The notes under the pieces were generated by a model. It saw only the letters and a list, made by a program, of their open reading frames with translations, had not been told where the DNA came from and made no database searches. Shown piece after piece: positions 6,868 to 16,051 of a DNA stretch of 25,336 nt. Source of the DNA: an uncultured Actinomycetes bacterium. GTDB taxonomy: Bacteria; Actinomycetota; Actinomycetes; Nanopelagicales; Nanopelagicaceae. Where the stretch lies: positions 1 through 25,336 of the forward strand of contig CAIUHY010000050.1 in assembly GCA_903899145.1 (NCBI GenBank), read 5' to 3'. Every line of letters begins with the position of its first letter. The stretch's first letter is position 1. The translations under genes and the position numbers were made by a program.

Positions 6868-6873
6868 ATTATA
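6868..6873 (-). promoter_or_regulatory. -10 box of the tRNA-pdtaR promoter
   Basis: A perfect TATAAT occurs on the minus strand in the 83-base gap between pyk and the tRNA. Transcription would start near 6861, giving a leader of about 26 bases before the tRNA. The -35 region is weak (TTACCT at a 19-base spacing is the best match). No clear terminator for pyk is seen in this gap, so read-through from pyk is also possible. Confidence 0.5.
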
Positions 6874-6918
6874 ACTGTGTGCTTGGATTCCGAGGTAATC
6901 GGTGAAGCGCAAGCAGAA

Positions 6919-8361
6919 TTAGCTACGATAAGCGGGGGCTGCGCCATCAATTGCATCCCCAACTTTGTGAACACGGAGAGCATTTGTGGATCCAGGAATT
7001 CCAGGAGGAGAACCTGCCACAATCACAACGAGGTCACCTTTTGTAACTCTCTTAGAATCGATCAGTATCGAATCAACCTGTTTCACCATCTCATCAGTTG
7101 CTTTCACTGTTGGTGCGATAAGTGATTCAACACCCCAAGAAAGTGCAAGTTGGTTATAAACCTCAACTTCTGGGGTTAGTGCAAGAATTGGGATTGCTGA
7201 ACGTAGTCTGGACATACGGCGGGCAGAATCTCCACTTTGGGTGAACGCAACTAAATACTTTGCTCCAACTACCCCTGCCACTTCTGTTGCAGCTTTAGTG
7301 ATTGCGCCACCTTTTGTATTTGGAACGTGACGAAGGGGTGGGATTTGATCAAGCATTGCTTCTTCAGTGCGCTCAATGATGCGGCTCATTGTTGCTACTG
7401 CTTCAATTGCAAATGCCCCAATGCTTGTCTCTCCTGAAAGCATAAGCGCATCGGCGCCATCTAAAACAGCATTTGCGCAGTCAGTTGCCTCAGCACGGGT
7501 AGGCGATGAGTTCGTAATCATTGAATCAAGCATCTGTGTCGCCACAATCACTGGCTTAGCAGCAGCTCTTGCAAGAGTAATACAGCGCTTTTGAACAATA
7601 GGGACTTCTTCAATTGGCATTTCAACACCAAGGTCACCGCGTGCGACCATGATCCCGTCAAATGCATCAAGAATCTCTTCAAGATTATCTACAGCTTGTG
7701 GCTTTTCGATCTTGGCGATAACAGGCCGTCTAATTCCTTCTTCTTCCATAATCTTATGAACGTCTTTGATATCTGCTGCGCTTCGCACGAATGAAAGCGC
7801 AATAAAATCTGCACCTGCGCGAAGTCCCCAGCGCAAATCATCTATATCCTTTTCAGATAATGCCGGGACTGAAACGGCAATACCGGGCAAGTTGATTCCT
7901 TTGTTGTTACTCACGAAACCCGGTTGGGTCACCTTTGTGACCACGCTATTTCCTTTTATTTCAACAACCTCTACTGAAACTTTTCCATCATCGATCAGGA
8001 TGCGATCTCCTGGCTTACAGTCACTTGGAAGACCTTTATAAGTTGTTCCGCAAATCTCTTTGGTTCCTTCAACTTCATCCGTTGTAATTGTGAATATGTC
8101 CCCACGAGCTAATTCATGAGGTCCATTTTTAAAGCGAGCAAGGCGAATCTTTGGTCCTTGAAGATCTACCAAAATTGCAACAGGTTTTCCTGCTTTCGCT
8201 GCTGCTGCTCTAACACTATTTAGGCGACTTTGATGCTCGTCATACCCACCATGCGAGAGATTAAGTCTGGCCATATTCATACCAGCTTGAATAAGTTCAC
8301 TGACTTTCTCTGGGGACTCAACAGCAGGGCCCATCGTGCAAACAATTTTTGCTCTACGCAT
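6919..8361 (-). CDS. pyk: Pyruvate kinase
   Basis: This 480-residue enzyme makes pyruvate and ATP from phosphoenolpyruvate and ADP, the last step of glycolysis. It opens with RRAKIVCTMGPA and contains the substrate strand ARLNLSHG, the active-site motif VIAKIEKPQAVDN with catalytic Lys217, ARGDLGVEMP (240-249) for metal and phosphate binding, and VATQMLDSM. The domain order A1-B-A2-C and the length are normal. Position next to pdtaR and a tRNA matches the actinobacterial order. No ribosome binding site precedes the ATG at 8361, but a TANNNT box lies 7 bases upstream, so it may be leaderless. It follows gltD by 33 bases, and that gap contains a 7-bp hairpin. Confidence 0.97.
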   Translation of the reverse strand: MRRAKIVCTMGPAVESPEKVSELIQAGMNMARLNLSHGGYDEHQSRLNSVRAAAAKAGKPVAILVDLQGPKIRLARFKNGPHELARGDIFTITTDEVEGTKEICGTTYKGLPSDCKPGDRILIDDGKVSVEVVEIKGNSVVTKVTQPGFVSNNKGINLPGIAVSVPALSEKDIDDLRWGLRAGADFIALSFVRSAADIKDVHKIMEEEGIRRPVIAKIEKPQAVDNLEEILDAFDGIMVARGDLGVEMPIEEVPIVQKRCITLARAAAKPVIVATQMLDSMITNSSPTRAEATDCANAVLDGADALMLSGETSIGAFAIEAVATMSRIIERTEEAMLDQIPPLRHVPNTKGGAITKAATEVAGVVGAKYLVAFTQSGDSARRMSRLRSAIPILALTPEVEVYNQLALSWGVESLIAPTVKATDEMVKQVDSILIDSKRVTKGDLVVIVAGSPPGIPGSTNALRVHKVGDAIDGAAPAYRS

Positions 8362-8368
8362 GTGGCTC

Positions 8369-8391
8369 AGTCTATCTGCTAATTCAGATAG
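8369..8391 (-). promoter_or_regulatory. Candidate pyk leaderless promoter overlapping a hairpin
   Basis: TAGACT (8374-8369 on the minus strand) ends 7 bases before the pyk ATG. With TTAACG at 8398-8393 as a possible -35 box (18-base spacing), it would give a leaderless transcript. CTATCTG/CAGATAG (8391-8385 and 8378-8372), with the 6-base loop AATTAG on the minus strand, overlaps the box. It could act instead as an mRNA hairpin between gltD and pyk. The two readings exclude each other only in part. Confidence 0.35.
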
Positions 8392-8394
8392 TCG

Positions 8395-9852
8395 TTAAAC
8401 AGTGAGTGAACGTGAAGTGGGTTCGATTGGTGATGGCAACTGTGTTTCCCCTGCCAAGTATTCGTCAACTGCTGCTGCTGCACTTCTACCTTCAGCAATC
8501 GCCCATACGATTAATGATTGACCACGTCCAGCATCACCGCATACATATACACCTTCAACAGATGTTGCAAACTTTTCATCACGCTTGATATTACTTCGCT
8601 CATCAAGATCAACTTCAAGTTGAGTAATTAATTCATTCTTCTCGGGCCCAAGGAACCCCATGGCAAGAAAGACTAAATCTGCAGGTATTTCTTTTTCGCT
8701 ACCTTCTACTTTTCCAAATTTTCCGTTAACAAACTCTGTTTCAACAATCTTAATTGCACGCAAGTTTCCATCTTTATCACCTAAGAATTCTTCTGTAGAA
8801 AGTGCATAGAGACGCTCTCCAGCTTCTTCATGGGCGCTACTAACTCGATAGATCATTGGGTACGTCGGCCAAGGCTGATTAGATGGGCGTTCCTCTGTTG
8901 GCCTAGGCATAATTTCAAGCTGTGTAATACTCGCAGCTCCCTGACGAATTGCAGTACCCAAACAATCTGCTCCTGTATCTCCACCTCCAAGGATGATGAC
9001 ATTTTTGCCTGCAGCGTTAATTGGAGGCTCCCCCGTCAGCTCACCAAGGCCTTGCTTATTGCCCCATGGCAAATATTCCATTGCTTGATAAATCCCTTTG
9101 AACTCACGCCCTGGAACATTGATATCGCGCCAGTTTGTGGCACCGACGGCAAGAACAACGGCATCATATTTAGAGCGCAATTCATCACCTGTTATATCCA
9201 CGCCAACATTCACGCCTGCTCGAAAGCGAGTTCCTTCAGCTTCCATTTGAATAATACGGCGATCAACAATTGATTTCTCCATTTTAAATTCTGGAATTCC
9301 ATAACGTAGCAATCCACCAATGCGCGGTGCGCGCTCATAGACTGCAACAGTGTGTCCTGCACGAGTAAGTTGTTGAGCGGCAGCAAGGCCAGCAGGTCCA
9401 GAACCAATAACAGCAACAGTTTTGCCAGTAAGTCGATCTGGTGGAAGCGGCTTTACTAAACCATTACCAAAGGCCTCTTCAATTGTCCGTAGCTCCACTT
9501 GCTTAATTGTGACTGCATCGGCGTTAATAGCAACGACACATGCTGTTTCACATGGCGCAGGACATAAACGCCCTGTGAACTCAGGAAAGTTATTTGTTGC
9601 ATGCAAGCGGTCGATTGCCTCTGATCGCTCCCCACGCCAAATCAAGTCATTCCACTCGGGGATGAGATTTCCTAGTGGGCAGCCTTGATGACAAAAGGGA
9701 ATTCCACAATCCATGCAACGACCAGCTTGCTTCTGAAGCGCACCAAACTCTTGCTCTTCATAAACTTCTTTCCAGTCTTTAATGCGAACATTAACTGGGC
9801 GACGAGTTGGTGTTTGACGCTCTGTCGTAAGAAAACCTTTTGGATCAGCCAC
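8395..9852 (-). CDS. gltD: Glutamate synthase (NADPH) small subunit
   Basis: This 485-residue subunit takes electrons from NADPH and passes them through FAD and iron-sulfur clusters to the large subunit. The N-terminal adrenodoxin-like part has cysteines 46, 49, 54, 58 and then 97, 101, 105 for two 4Fe-4S clusters. The FAD-binding turn IGSGPAG is at 149-155, the NADPH-binding turn GGGDTGAD at 289-296, and the closing FAD motif YVCGDAGRGQSLIVWAI near the C-terminus. Length and motifs are normal. It overlaps the end of gltB by 8 bases, so the two subunits are made together. The stop lies 33 bases before pyk. Confidence 0.96.
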   Translation of the reverse strand: MADPKGFLTTERQTPTRRPVNVRIKDWKEVYEEQEFGALQKQAGRCMDCGIPFCHQGCPLGNLIPEWNDLIWRGERSEAIDRLHATNNFPEFTGRLCPAPCETACVVAINADAVTIKQVELRTIEEAFGNGLVKPLPPDRLTGKTVAVIGSGPAGLAAAQQLTRAGHTVAVYERAPRIGGLLRYGIPEFKMEKSIVDRRIIQMEAEGTRFRAGVNVGVDITGDELRSKYDAVVLAVGATNWRDINVPGREFKGIYQAMEYLPWGNKQGLGELTGEPPINAAGKNVIILGGGDTGADCLGTAIRQGAASITQLEIMPRPTEERPSNQPWPTYPMIYRVSSAHEEAGERLYALSTEEFLGDKDGNLRAIKIVETEFVNGKFGKVEGSEKEIPADLVFLAMGFLGPEKNELITQLEVDLDERSNIKRDEKFATSVEGVYVCGDAGRGQSLIVWAIAEGRSAAAAVDEYLAGETQLPSPIEPTSRSLTV

Positions 9853-12800
9853 GTGTTGCCTCCATTACTGCCTCATCGACATTTGTTCCTTCGCGTTCCG
9901 CTCTCTCCATTGCTGCAAGCACCTTGGCATAATCTCTAGGCATAACCATTAAAATTCGCTTGGATTGTTTCTTCCAATCAGAAATAAGTTCATGCGCAAT
10001 TACAGATCCCGTCTCTGCATGGAATTTAGAAATAATCTCATTTACTTGTGTTGATCTAGTTTCCGTCATCTCTAATACATCAACCATTTCAGGGTTAACA
10101 AGGCGGGGATCTAAATCAAGAACAAATGCAACTCCACCTGACATTCCTGCGCCAAAGTTACGTCCAATAGAGCCAAGGATAATTGCAACACCTCCGGTCA
10201 TATATTCACAACCATGGTCGCCGACTCCTTCTACGATAGCGATAGCGCCAGAGTTTCGAACACAGAAACGTTCTCCAACAACACCACGGATAAAAATCTC
10301 ACCACTTGTTGAGCCATAACCAATGACATTTCCTGCAATGACATTCTTTTGCGATTCAAACGTTGCTTTCTCATCTGGGCGAACAATTACACGTCCACCA
10401 GATAATCCTTTACCAACATAGTCATTAGCATCACCATAAAGACGCAGCGTTAAACCTTTTGGAATAAAGGCACCGAGTGACTGACCAGCTGAACCATGAA
10501 ATGAGATATCAATCGTGTTCTCTGGTAAACCTGCACCACCATACTTGCGAGTGATCTCCGCCCCAAGCATTGTTCCAACAGTGCGGTTGACATTTCGCAC
10601 GGGAATTTCAAGGCGAACAGGCTCCCCCTTTGCCAGAGCAGCAGCCGAAAGTTCGATCAACTTATTATCAAGAGCGGCATCAAGACCGTGATTTTGAACA
10701 TCAGTGTTCTTGCGCTCTCCGGTAAGTAAAGGTGCCTTAAGAAGTGGTGCAAGATCCAAGCCACTTGCCTTCCAGTGGTCAACAGCATCTTTAGTCTCAA
10801 GTATTTCTACTTGGCCGACCGCTTCTTCAATAGTTTTAAAACCAAGTTTTGCAAGCCATTCGCGAACTTCCTCAGCAATATATTCAAAGAAGGTCTCAAC
10901 AAACTCTGGCTTACCTGAGAACCGTTTACGCAGTTCTGGATTCTGTGTTGCAACACCAACAGGGCAAGTGTCTAGATGACATACGCGCATCATGACGCAA
11001 CCTGAGACAACAAGCGGCGCGGTAGCAAAACCAAATTCTTCTGCTCCAAGTAATGCGGCAATAACGACATCGCGGCCAGTCTTCATCTGTCCATCAACTT
11101 GTACAACAATGCGATCACGAAGCCCATTGAGCATAAGGGTCTGCTGTGTTTCAGCAAGACCTAACTCCCATGGCGCACCTGCATGCTTAAGTGATGTGAG
11201 TGGTGAAGCACCAGTTCCCCCATCATGTCCTGAAATCAAGACAACATCGGCGTGTGCCTTTGAAACACCTGCTGCAACTGTTCCAACACCAACTTCTGCG
11301 ACAAGCTTGACATGAACGCGTGCATTCTTATTAGCATTCTTTAAATCATGAATGAGCTGCGCTAAATCTTCAATAGAGTAAATATCATGATGAGGTGGAG
11401 GAGAAATAAGCCCAACTCCAGGTGTTGAATAACGAACTTGGGCAATCCATGGATAAACCTTGTTGCCAGGGAGTTGTCCACCCTCACCAGGCTTAGCTCC
11501 TTGGGCCATCTTAATCTGAATATCATCTGAGTTCACTAGATACTCACTTGTCACGCCAAATCGTCCGCTAGCTACTTGTTTAATAGATGAGCGCTTTGAG
11601 TCACCATTTGGCATTACTGTGTAGCGAGCAGGATCTTCCCCGCCCTCACCAGTATTTGATTTGCCACCAATACGATTCATTGCAATCGCCAAAGTTTCAT
11701 GAGCTTCGCTAGAAATTGAACCGTAAGACATAGCGCCGGTTGCAAAGCGTTTAATAATTGATGACGCACTCTCTACTTCATCTACAGAGATAGCTGGGCG
11801 TATACCTTCTTTAAATGTGAAGAGTCCGCGAAGGGTCATCAAATTTTTTGACTGGTTATCGACTAAAGATGTGTACTGCTTAAAGATGTCATAACGCTTA
11901 TTGCGTGTAGCGTGCTGAAGTTTAAAGACAGTCTCAGGATTAAAAAGGTGTGGCTCACCATCACGGCGCCATTGATACTCACCACCTATAGGAAGCTTCT
12001 TTGTTCCTGGAACTTCTCCTCCAGGTGGATATGCAATATGGTGGCGCTTGATAGTTTCCTGCGCTAAAGTATCAAGTGATACTCCCCCTAAGCGAGATGT
12101 AAGGCCAGTAAAGTATTCATCCACTACTGCAGATGAAAGACCAATTGCTTCAAAAACTTGAGCTCCGTGATAAGACGCGATGGTTGAGATACCCATCTTC
12201 GACATCACCTTGAGAACTCCTTTGCCAAGTGATTTGATTAGGTTTGCGACTGCCTTCTCAGGAGTCACACCTGTAATGACACCTTGGCGAACCAAATCTT
12301 CAGCACTTTCCATCGCAAGGTAAGGGTTAACGGCTGATGCACCGAAGCCAATAAGAAGTGCAACATGGTGCACTTCGCGTATTTCACCACTCTCAACGAT
12401 GAGTGAGATTTGAGTCCGTGTTTTCTCGCGAATTAAATGGTGGTGAACTGCTGATGTAAGCAGCAGTGAAGGAATAGGAGCCTCTTCTGAATCTCCATCA
12501 CGATCTGATAGAACGATAATTCGAGCACCATCTTTGATTGCAGCAGATACTTCAGCGCGAATCTCTTCTATGCGAGTACGTAGTGCATCTCCTCCGCCTA
12601 AAACTGAGAATAATCCACGAACAACATGGCTAGTAAAGTTTGGATGTTCCTCATCGGCGTTAACGTTAATAATTTTTGCTAATTCATCGTTATCAATAAC
12701 TGGAAAGTCAAGTGCAATTTGGCGACAAGATTCAGGGCTTGGGTTAAGCAGGTTACTTTCAGCACCAATTGTTAGACCAAGGCTAGTTACCATCTCTTCA

Positions 12801-14359
12801 CGAATTGCATCAAGAGGTGGGTTAGTTACTTGAGCAAAGAGCTGAGCAAAATAATCAAAAAGTAAACGAGGTTTATCAGAAAGGGCTGCGATTGGTGAAT
12901 CTGTTCCCATCGAGCCAAGTGGCTCTGCACCATTTTTAGCCATTGGGGTAATAATTATGCGTAGTTCTTCTTCGGTATAGCCAAATGCCCTTTGGCGACG
13001 TATTACAGATGAATGCGGGTAAATAATATGTTCACGGGCAGGAAGATCAGATAACTTCACAATTCCCTCATGAAGCCACTTTCCATATGGCGCAGCCTTA
13101 GCTAGAGAATCCTTGATCTCATCATCTTCGATAATTCGTCCCTGCTCGATGTCAACTAAGAACATACGGCCAGGTTGCAAACGACCTTTGCGGATTATTT
13201 TCTCTTGGGGAATGTCAAGAACACCAACTTCTGAGGCAAGTACGACAAGACCATCGTTAGTTACCCAGAAACGTGACGGGCGAAGTCCGTTGCGATCTAG
13301 GACAGCGCCTACTTGATTTCCATCAGTAAATGTTACGCATGCTGGGCCATCCCAGGGTTCCATCATTGAAGAATGAAACTCATAAAAATCTTTACGCACT
13401 TGTGACATTGTTGCGTGGTTTTCCCATGCTTCTGGGATCATCATCAAAATTGAATGTGGCAAGGAGCGGCCGGTGAGATAGAGCAGTTCAAGAACTTCAT
13501 CAAATGAAGCAGAGTCACTTCCGTTGCTATCAACGATAGGGAAAAGTCTCGTGATATCTCCAGGAATTAAAGGACTTGCAAGAAGTGCCTCGCGTGCACG
13601 CATCCAGTTACGGTTACCGCGCACAGTATTAATTTCACCATTGTGCGCGATGTAGCGATATGGGTGAGCAAGAGGCCAAGAAGGAAATGTATTCGTTGAA
13701 AAGCGTGAGTGAACAACTGCGAGTGGTGATTTAACAAGCTTGTTAGATAGGTCTGGGAAGAATTCTTCTAACTGACCTGTAGTCAGCATGCCTTTATAGA
13801 CAATTGTTCGTGATGATAAAGATGGGAAATAAATTGGAAGTGCGTGCTCCACTCGCTTACGAAAACAAAATGCCAATCTATCTAGAGCAAGATCTGACTC
13901 GTTCTTTACTCCAGCAATGAAGATCTGAACAAAACGTGGCATGACTGAAAGAGCGGTCTTACCAAGAGATGCTTCATTTATAGGGAGCTCGCGCCACCCA
14001 AGAATTTTTACATTCTCTTCGTCTGCAAACTTTTGAACGATAGATTGATCAGTAAACGAAGCATCGATAAATGCGATGCCTGTTGCATAATAGCCAGAAT
14101 CTGGCAATGTAAATTCAACAATACTGCGATAGAACTCATCTGGAATGCGAATAAGAATTCCTGCACCATCGCCACTGTCTGGTTCTGCGCCGGATGCACC
14201 ACGGTGTTCAAGATTACGAAGCGCGGTTAAACCTTGTGAGACAACTTCATGTGTTGGTTTCTTATTTAATGTTGCAACCATTGCAACGCCACATGCATCA
14301 TGTTCGTTGGCAGGGTCATATAAACCTTGTGCAGTTGGCACAGTAGAAAATAAGCCCAT
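9845..14359 (-). CDS. gltB: Glutamate synthase (NADPH) large subunit
   Basis: This 1504-residue enzyme converts 2-oxoglutarate and glutamine to two glutamates. A short propeptide precedes the nucleophile Cys23 (EHDACGVAMVA), typical of the N-terminal glutaminase domain. The central and FMN-binding synthase domains follow; they include the segment GEGGEDPARY and the 3Fe-4S cysteines 1121, 1127 and 1132 (CVMMRVCHLDTCPVG). The C-terminal beta-helix domain has glycine-rich repeats such as YVGKGLSGGRVIV and GAGMSGG. The start at 14359 has a GGAG ribosome binding site. It is the first gene of gltB-gltD, preceded by 147 bases that hold a likely promoter and a palindrome. No truncation or missing catalytic residue was seen. 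Confidence 0.97.
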   Translation of the reverse strand: MGLFSTVPTAQGLYDPANEHDACGVAMVATLNKKPTHEVVSQGLTALRNLEHRGASGAEPDSGDGAGILIRIPDEFYRSIVEFTLPDSGYYATGIAFIDASFTDQSIVQKFADEENVKILGWRELPINEASLGKTALSVMPRFVQIFIAGVKNESDLALDRLAFCFRKRVEHALPIYFPSLSSRTIVYKGMLTTGQLEEFFPDLSNKLVKSPLAVVHSRFSTNTFPSWPLAHPYRYIAHNGEINTVRGNRNWMRAREALLASPLIPGDITRLFPIVDSNGSDSASFDEVLELLYLTGRSLPHSILMMIPEAWENHATMSQVRKDFYEFHSSMMEPWDGPACVTFTDGNQVGAVLDRNGLRPSRFWVTNDGLVVLASEVGVLDIPQEKIIRKGRLQPGRMFLVDIEQGRIIEDDEIKDSLAKAAPYGKWLHEGIVKLSDLPAREHIIYPHSSVIRRQRAFGYTEEELRIIITPMAKNGAEPLGSMGTDSPIAALSDKPRLLFDYFAQLFAQVTNPPLDAIREEMVTSLGLTIGAESNLLNPSPESCRQIALDFPVIDNDELAKIINVNADEEHPNFTSHVVRGLFSVLGGGDALRTRIEEIRAEVSAAIKDGARIIVLSDRDGDSEEAPIPSLLLTSAVHHHLIREKTRTQISLIVESGEIREVHHVALLIGFGASAVNPYLAMESAEDLVRQGVITGVTPEKAVANLIKSLGKGVLKVMSKMGISTIASYHGAQVFEAIGLSSAVVDEYFTGLTSRLGGVSLDTLAQETIKRHHIAYPPGGEVPGTKKLPIGGEYQWRRDGEPHLFNPETVFKLQHATRNKRYDIFKQYTSLVDNQSKNLMTLRGLFTFKEGIRPAISVDEVESASSIIKRFATGAMSYGSISSEAHETLAIAMNRIGGKSNTGEGGEDPARYTVMPNGDSKRSSIKQVASGRFGVTSEYLVNSDDIQIKMAQGAKPGEGGQLPGNKVYPWIAQVRYSTPGVGLISPPPHHDIYSIEDLAQLIHDLKNANKNARVHVKLVAEVGVGTVAAGVSKAHADVVLISGHDGGTGASPLTSLKHAGAPWELGLAETQQTLMLNGLRDRIVVQVDGQMKTGRDVVIAALLGAEEFGFATAPLVVSGCVMMRVCHLDTCPVGVATQNPELRKRFSGKPEFVETFFEYIAEEVREWLAKLGFKTIEEAVGQVEILETKDAVDHWKASGLDLAPLLKAPLLTGERKNTDVQNHGLDAALDNKLIELSAAALAKGEPVRLEIPVRNVNRTVGTMLGAEITRKYGGAGLPENTIDISFHGSAGQSLGAFIPKGLTLRLYGDANDYVGKGLSGGRVIVRPDEKATFESQKNVIAGNVIGYGSTSGEIFIRGVVGERFCVRNSGAIAIVEGVGDHGCEYMTGGVAIILGSIGRNFGAGMSGGVAFVLDLDPRLVNPEMVDVLEMTETRSTQVNEIISKFHAETGSVIAHELISDWKKQSKRILMVMPRDYAKVLAAMERAEREGTNVDEAVMEATRG

Positions 14360-14452
14360 GATCGCTCCTATGAAAACTATGAAGGACGGTCAGGACTTCG
14401 ATGGCCTAACGATGAACTCAACTTGGGTCTAACCCACCTTGAGCAGTGAGAA

Positions 14453-14481
14453 ATCGTATCAAGCCAATGCGGTATTGGCAG
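14453..14481 (-). promoter_or_regulatory. Candidate gltB promoter with extended -10 and overlapping palindrome
   Basis: On the minus strand CTGCCA (14481-14476, 4 of 6 matches to TTGACA), a 17-base spacer and TACGAT (14458-14453), preceded by TGA as an extended -10, form a plausible promoter. The leader to the ATG would be about 87 bases. The palindrome GCCAAT-N5-ATTGGC at 14463-14479 fills the spacer and the edge of the -35 box, as an operator would. It could equally be a weak terminator hairpin for the VIT gene that ends at 14507, but no T-run follows. Confidence 0.35.
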
Positions 14482-14506
14482 AATCTATTAAAGGATTTAG
14501 AGGGGC

Positions 14507-15205
14507 TTAGATGTGAACGAGTGAGCCAATCCCTGCGGTGATCAGCATGCCAAGTGATCCCCCGATGAATACTCGAAGAACCGTACGCACCAGCGGGGAG
14601 CCTGCAAGCTTGGAACTTGTTACTCCGGTGCCCACGAGCCCAATAAGAGTGAATAGGACGATCATCCAAACTTTGCCACTGGTGGTTGGCATAAGAGCAC
14701 CAAGGAGCGGAATTGCTCCTCCAATAGCGAAACTCAGCGCAGAAGCAATCGCCGCTTGAAGTGGTCTTGCCTTGTGCATTTCAAAATGTCCGAGCTCATC
14801 ACGAAGATGTGCTTCCAAAGCATTTTTCTCTGTAAATTTCTCTGCAACTTGTCTAGCTAAATCTCGAGGTAACCCTCGCTCTACATATATCTCAGCAAGT
14901 TCTTCTAATTCACCTTCTGGATCGATTGCTAGATGTTCAATCTCCATTTTCCGATCAGCTTCTTCAATATCAGATTGAGATTGAACTGAAATATATTCAC
15001 CCACTGCCATTGACATCGAACCAGCTGCTATTCCAGCAATCCCAGTCAACGGAAGCAAACTAATTTTTCCAGCAGCGGCAATTCCTATCAGCAAGGATGC
15101 ATTAGAAACTAAGCCATCATTTGCCCCAAGAACAGCGGCACGCAACCAACCAGACTTATGCGACTTGTGGTGCATGTTTCGCTGATAGACATGTTCTAAA
15201 GGCAT
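14507..15205 (-). CDS. VIT1/CCC1-family iron or manganese transporter
   Basis: This 232-residue membrane protein starts with the VIT-family segment AAVLGANDGLVSNASLLIG (Asp30 and neighbours in the first membrane helix), followed by AGSMSMAVGEYISVQSQ with the conserved methionines 64/66 and Glu70. A charged, Glu-rich cytosolic stretch (about 73-148) resembles the metal-binding domain of plant VIT1. Hydrophobic segments follow at about 150-171, 179-197 and 208-230. Family members move Fe2+ or Mn2+ out of the cytosol in exchange for protons. In actinobacteria a VIT gene beside gltB is familiar to me. It lies 9 bases after lgt on the same strand, so it is probably the last gene of the his-trp-lgt run. 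No good ribosome binding site is visible. Confidence 0.87.
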   Translation of the reverse strand: MPLEHVYQRNMHHKSHKSGWLRAAVLGANDGLVSNASLLIGIAAAGKISLLPLTGIAGIAAGSMSMAVGEYISVQSQSDIEEADRKMEIEHLAIDPEGELEELAEIYVERGLPRDLARQVAEKFTEKNALEAHLRDELGHFEMHKARPLQAAIASALSFAIGGAIPLLGALMPTTSGKVWMIVLFTLIGLVGTGVTSSKLAGSPLVRTVLRVFIGGSLGMLITAGIGSLVHI

Positions 15206-15214
15206 ATCGAGATT

Positions 15215-16048
15215 CTACCCAGGAATCTGGCTATCTGCTGGTTTGTTCACTTCGTGTTTCTGCTTTGTGTATAACCAGCCTCCGGAAGTGACGGCGCAGA
15301 TCCCTGCAACCCAGATATTAAGGCGGAGACCAAATATATGGTGAGCGCTATCAATACGCAGGGACTCAATCCAAAGGCGACCACAGCAATAAAGAAAAAT
15401 ATATAGCAGAAATTGGCTACCTGCTTTAAGCTTTTTTACACTAGGAAAAAAGATAATTAACGAGGCAATCAGAAAGCACCAGATTGATTCATAGAGAAAT
15501 GTCGGATGGAACGTTGCAAAATTTTCAAAACCGGTGGGGCGATTCCCGATGGGAATTTTTAGCGCCCAAGGAAGTGTTGTTGGTTTTCCGAAAAGCTCAC
15601 CGTTAAACCAATTTCCCCATCGACCGATTCCTTGCGCAAACACAATTCCTGGGGTTAGGGCATCAAGGGCAAGAAGAAAAGTAAGTGAGCGTGGTTTTAT
15701 TTTGAAATATAAAAAAGCTGTAGCAACGCCAAGTGATACGGCCCCCCAGATACCCATTCCACCTTGCCAAATTTTGAAAGCATCTAAAAAATTTCCTTGA
15801 GCACCAAAATATAACTCTGGTGTTGTGATGACATGATAAATACGGCCCCCGAGTATTCCAAGAGGTACTACATAAATTGCAAGATCATAAATTTCATTTC
15901 CAATACCGCCTGCACGCACATATCGGATTTTGCCAATCCAGATTGCAGCAACGATCGCAATCAATATACATAATGCGTAGTAATGAATGGTGACCGCACC
16001 CATCCCCACCGAAGAAGTTGATGGGGTCGGGATAAATCGACTAAACAA
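15215..16048 (-). CDS. lgt: Prolipoprotein diacylglyceryl transferase
   Basis: This 277-residue, multi-spanning membrane enzyme attaches diacylglycerol to the lipobox cysteine of exported prolipoproteins. It has the Lgt signature GRWGNWFNGELFG (142-154, with the essential Arg143), HPTFLYES (181-188), and GRLWIESLR (223-231) in the last part. The N-terminal FIPTPS is shared by actinobacterial Lgt proteins, which supports the TTG start at 16048 over the later ATG at 16003. No clear ribosome binding site precedes the TTG, which lies three bases after the stop of the DsbA-like gene, so coupling is likely. Position after trpA agrees with the Mycobacterium and Streptomyces order. Confidence 0.95.
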   Translation of the reverse strand: MFSRFIPTPSTSSVGMGAVTIHYYALCILIAIVAAIWIGKIRYVRAGGIGNEIYDLAIYVVPLGILGGRIYHVITTPELYFGAQGNFLDAFKIWQGGMGIWGAVSLGVATAFLYFKIKPRSLTFLLALDALTPGIVFAQGIGRWGNWFNGELFGKPTTLPWALKIPIGNRPTGFENFATFHPTFLYESIWCFLIASLIIFFPSVKKLKAGSQFLLYIFLYCCGRLWIESLRIDSAHHIFGLRLNIWVAGICAVTSGGWLYTKQKHEVNKPADSQIPG

Positions 16049-16051
16049 CTC

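Noticed and set aside
8372..8391. gltD-pyk hairpin as an ANTAR-type hexaloop stem
   Set aside because: The loop is six bases (AATTAG on the minus strand) with A at position 1, but position 4 is T, and there is no second matching stem nearby.
14418..14669. 83-codon frame on the minus strand spanning the VIT end and gltB leader
   Set aside because: Most of it lies inside the VIT gene in another frame, the sequence is rich in Arg/His/Ser without pattern, and it has no ribosome binding site.
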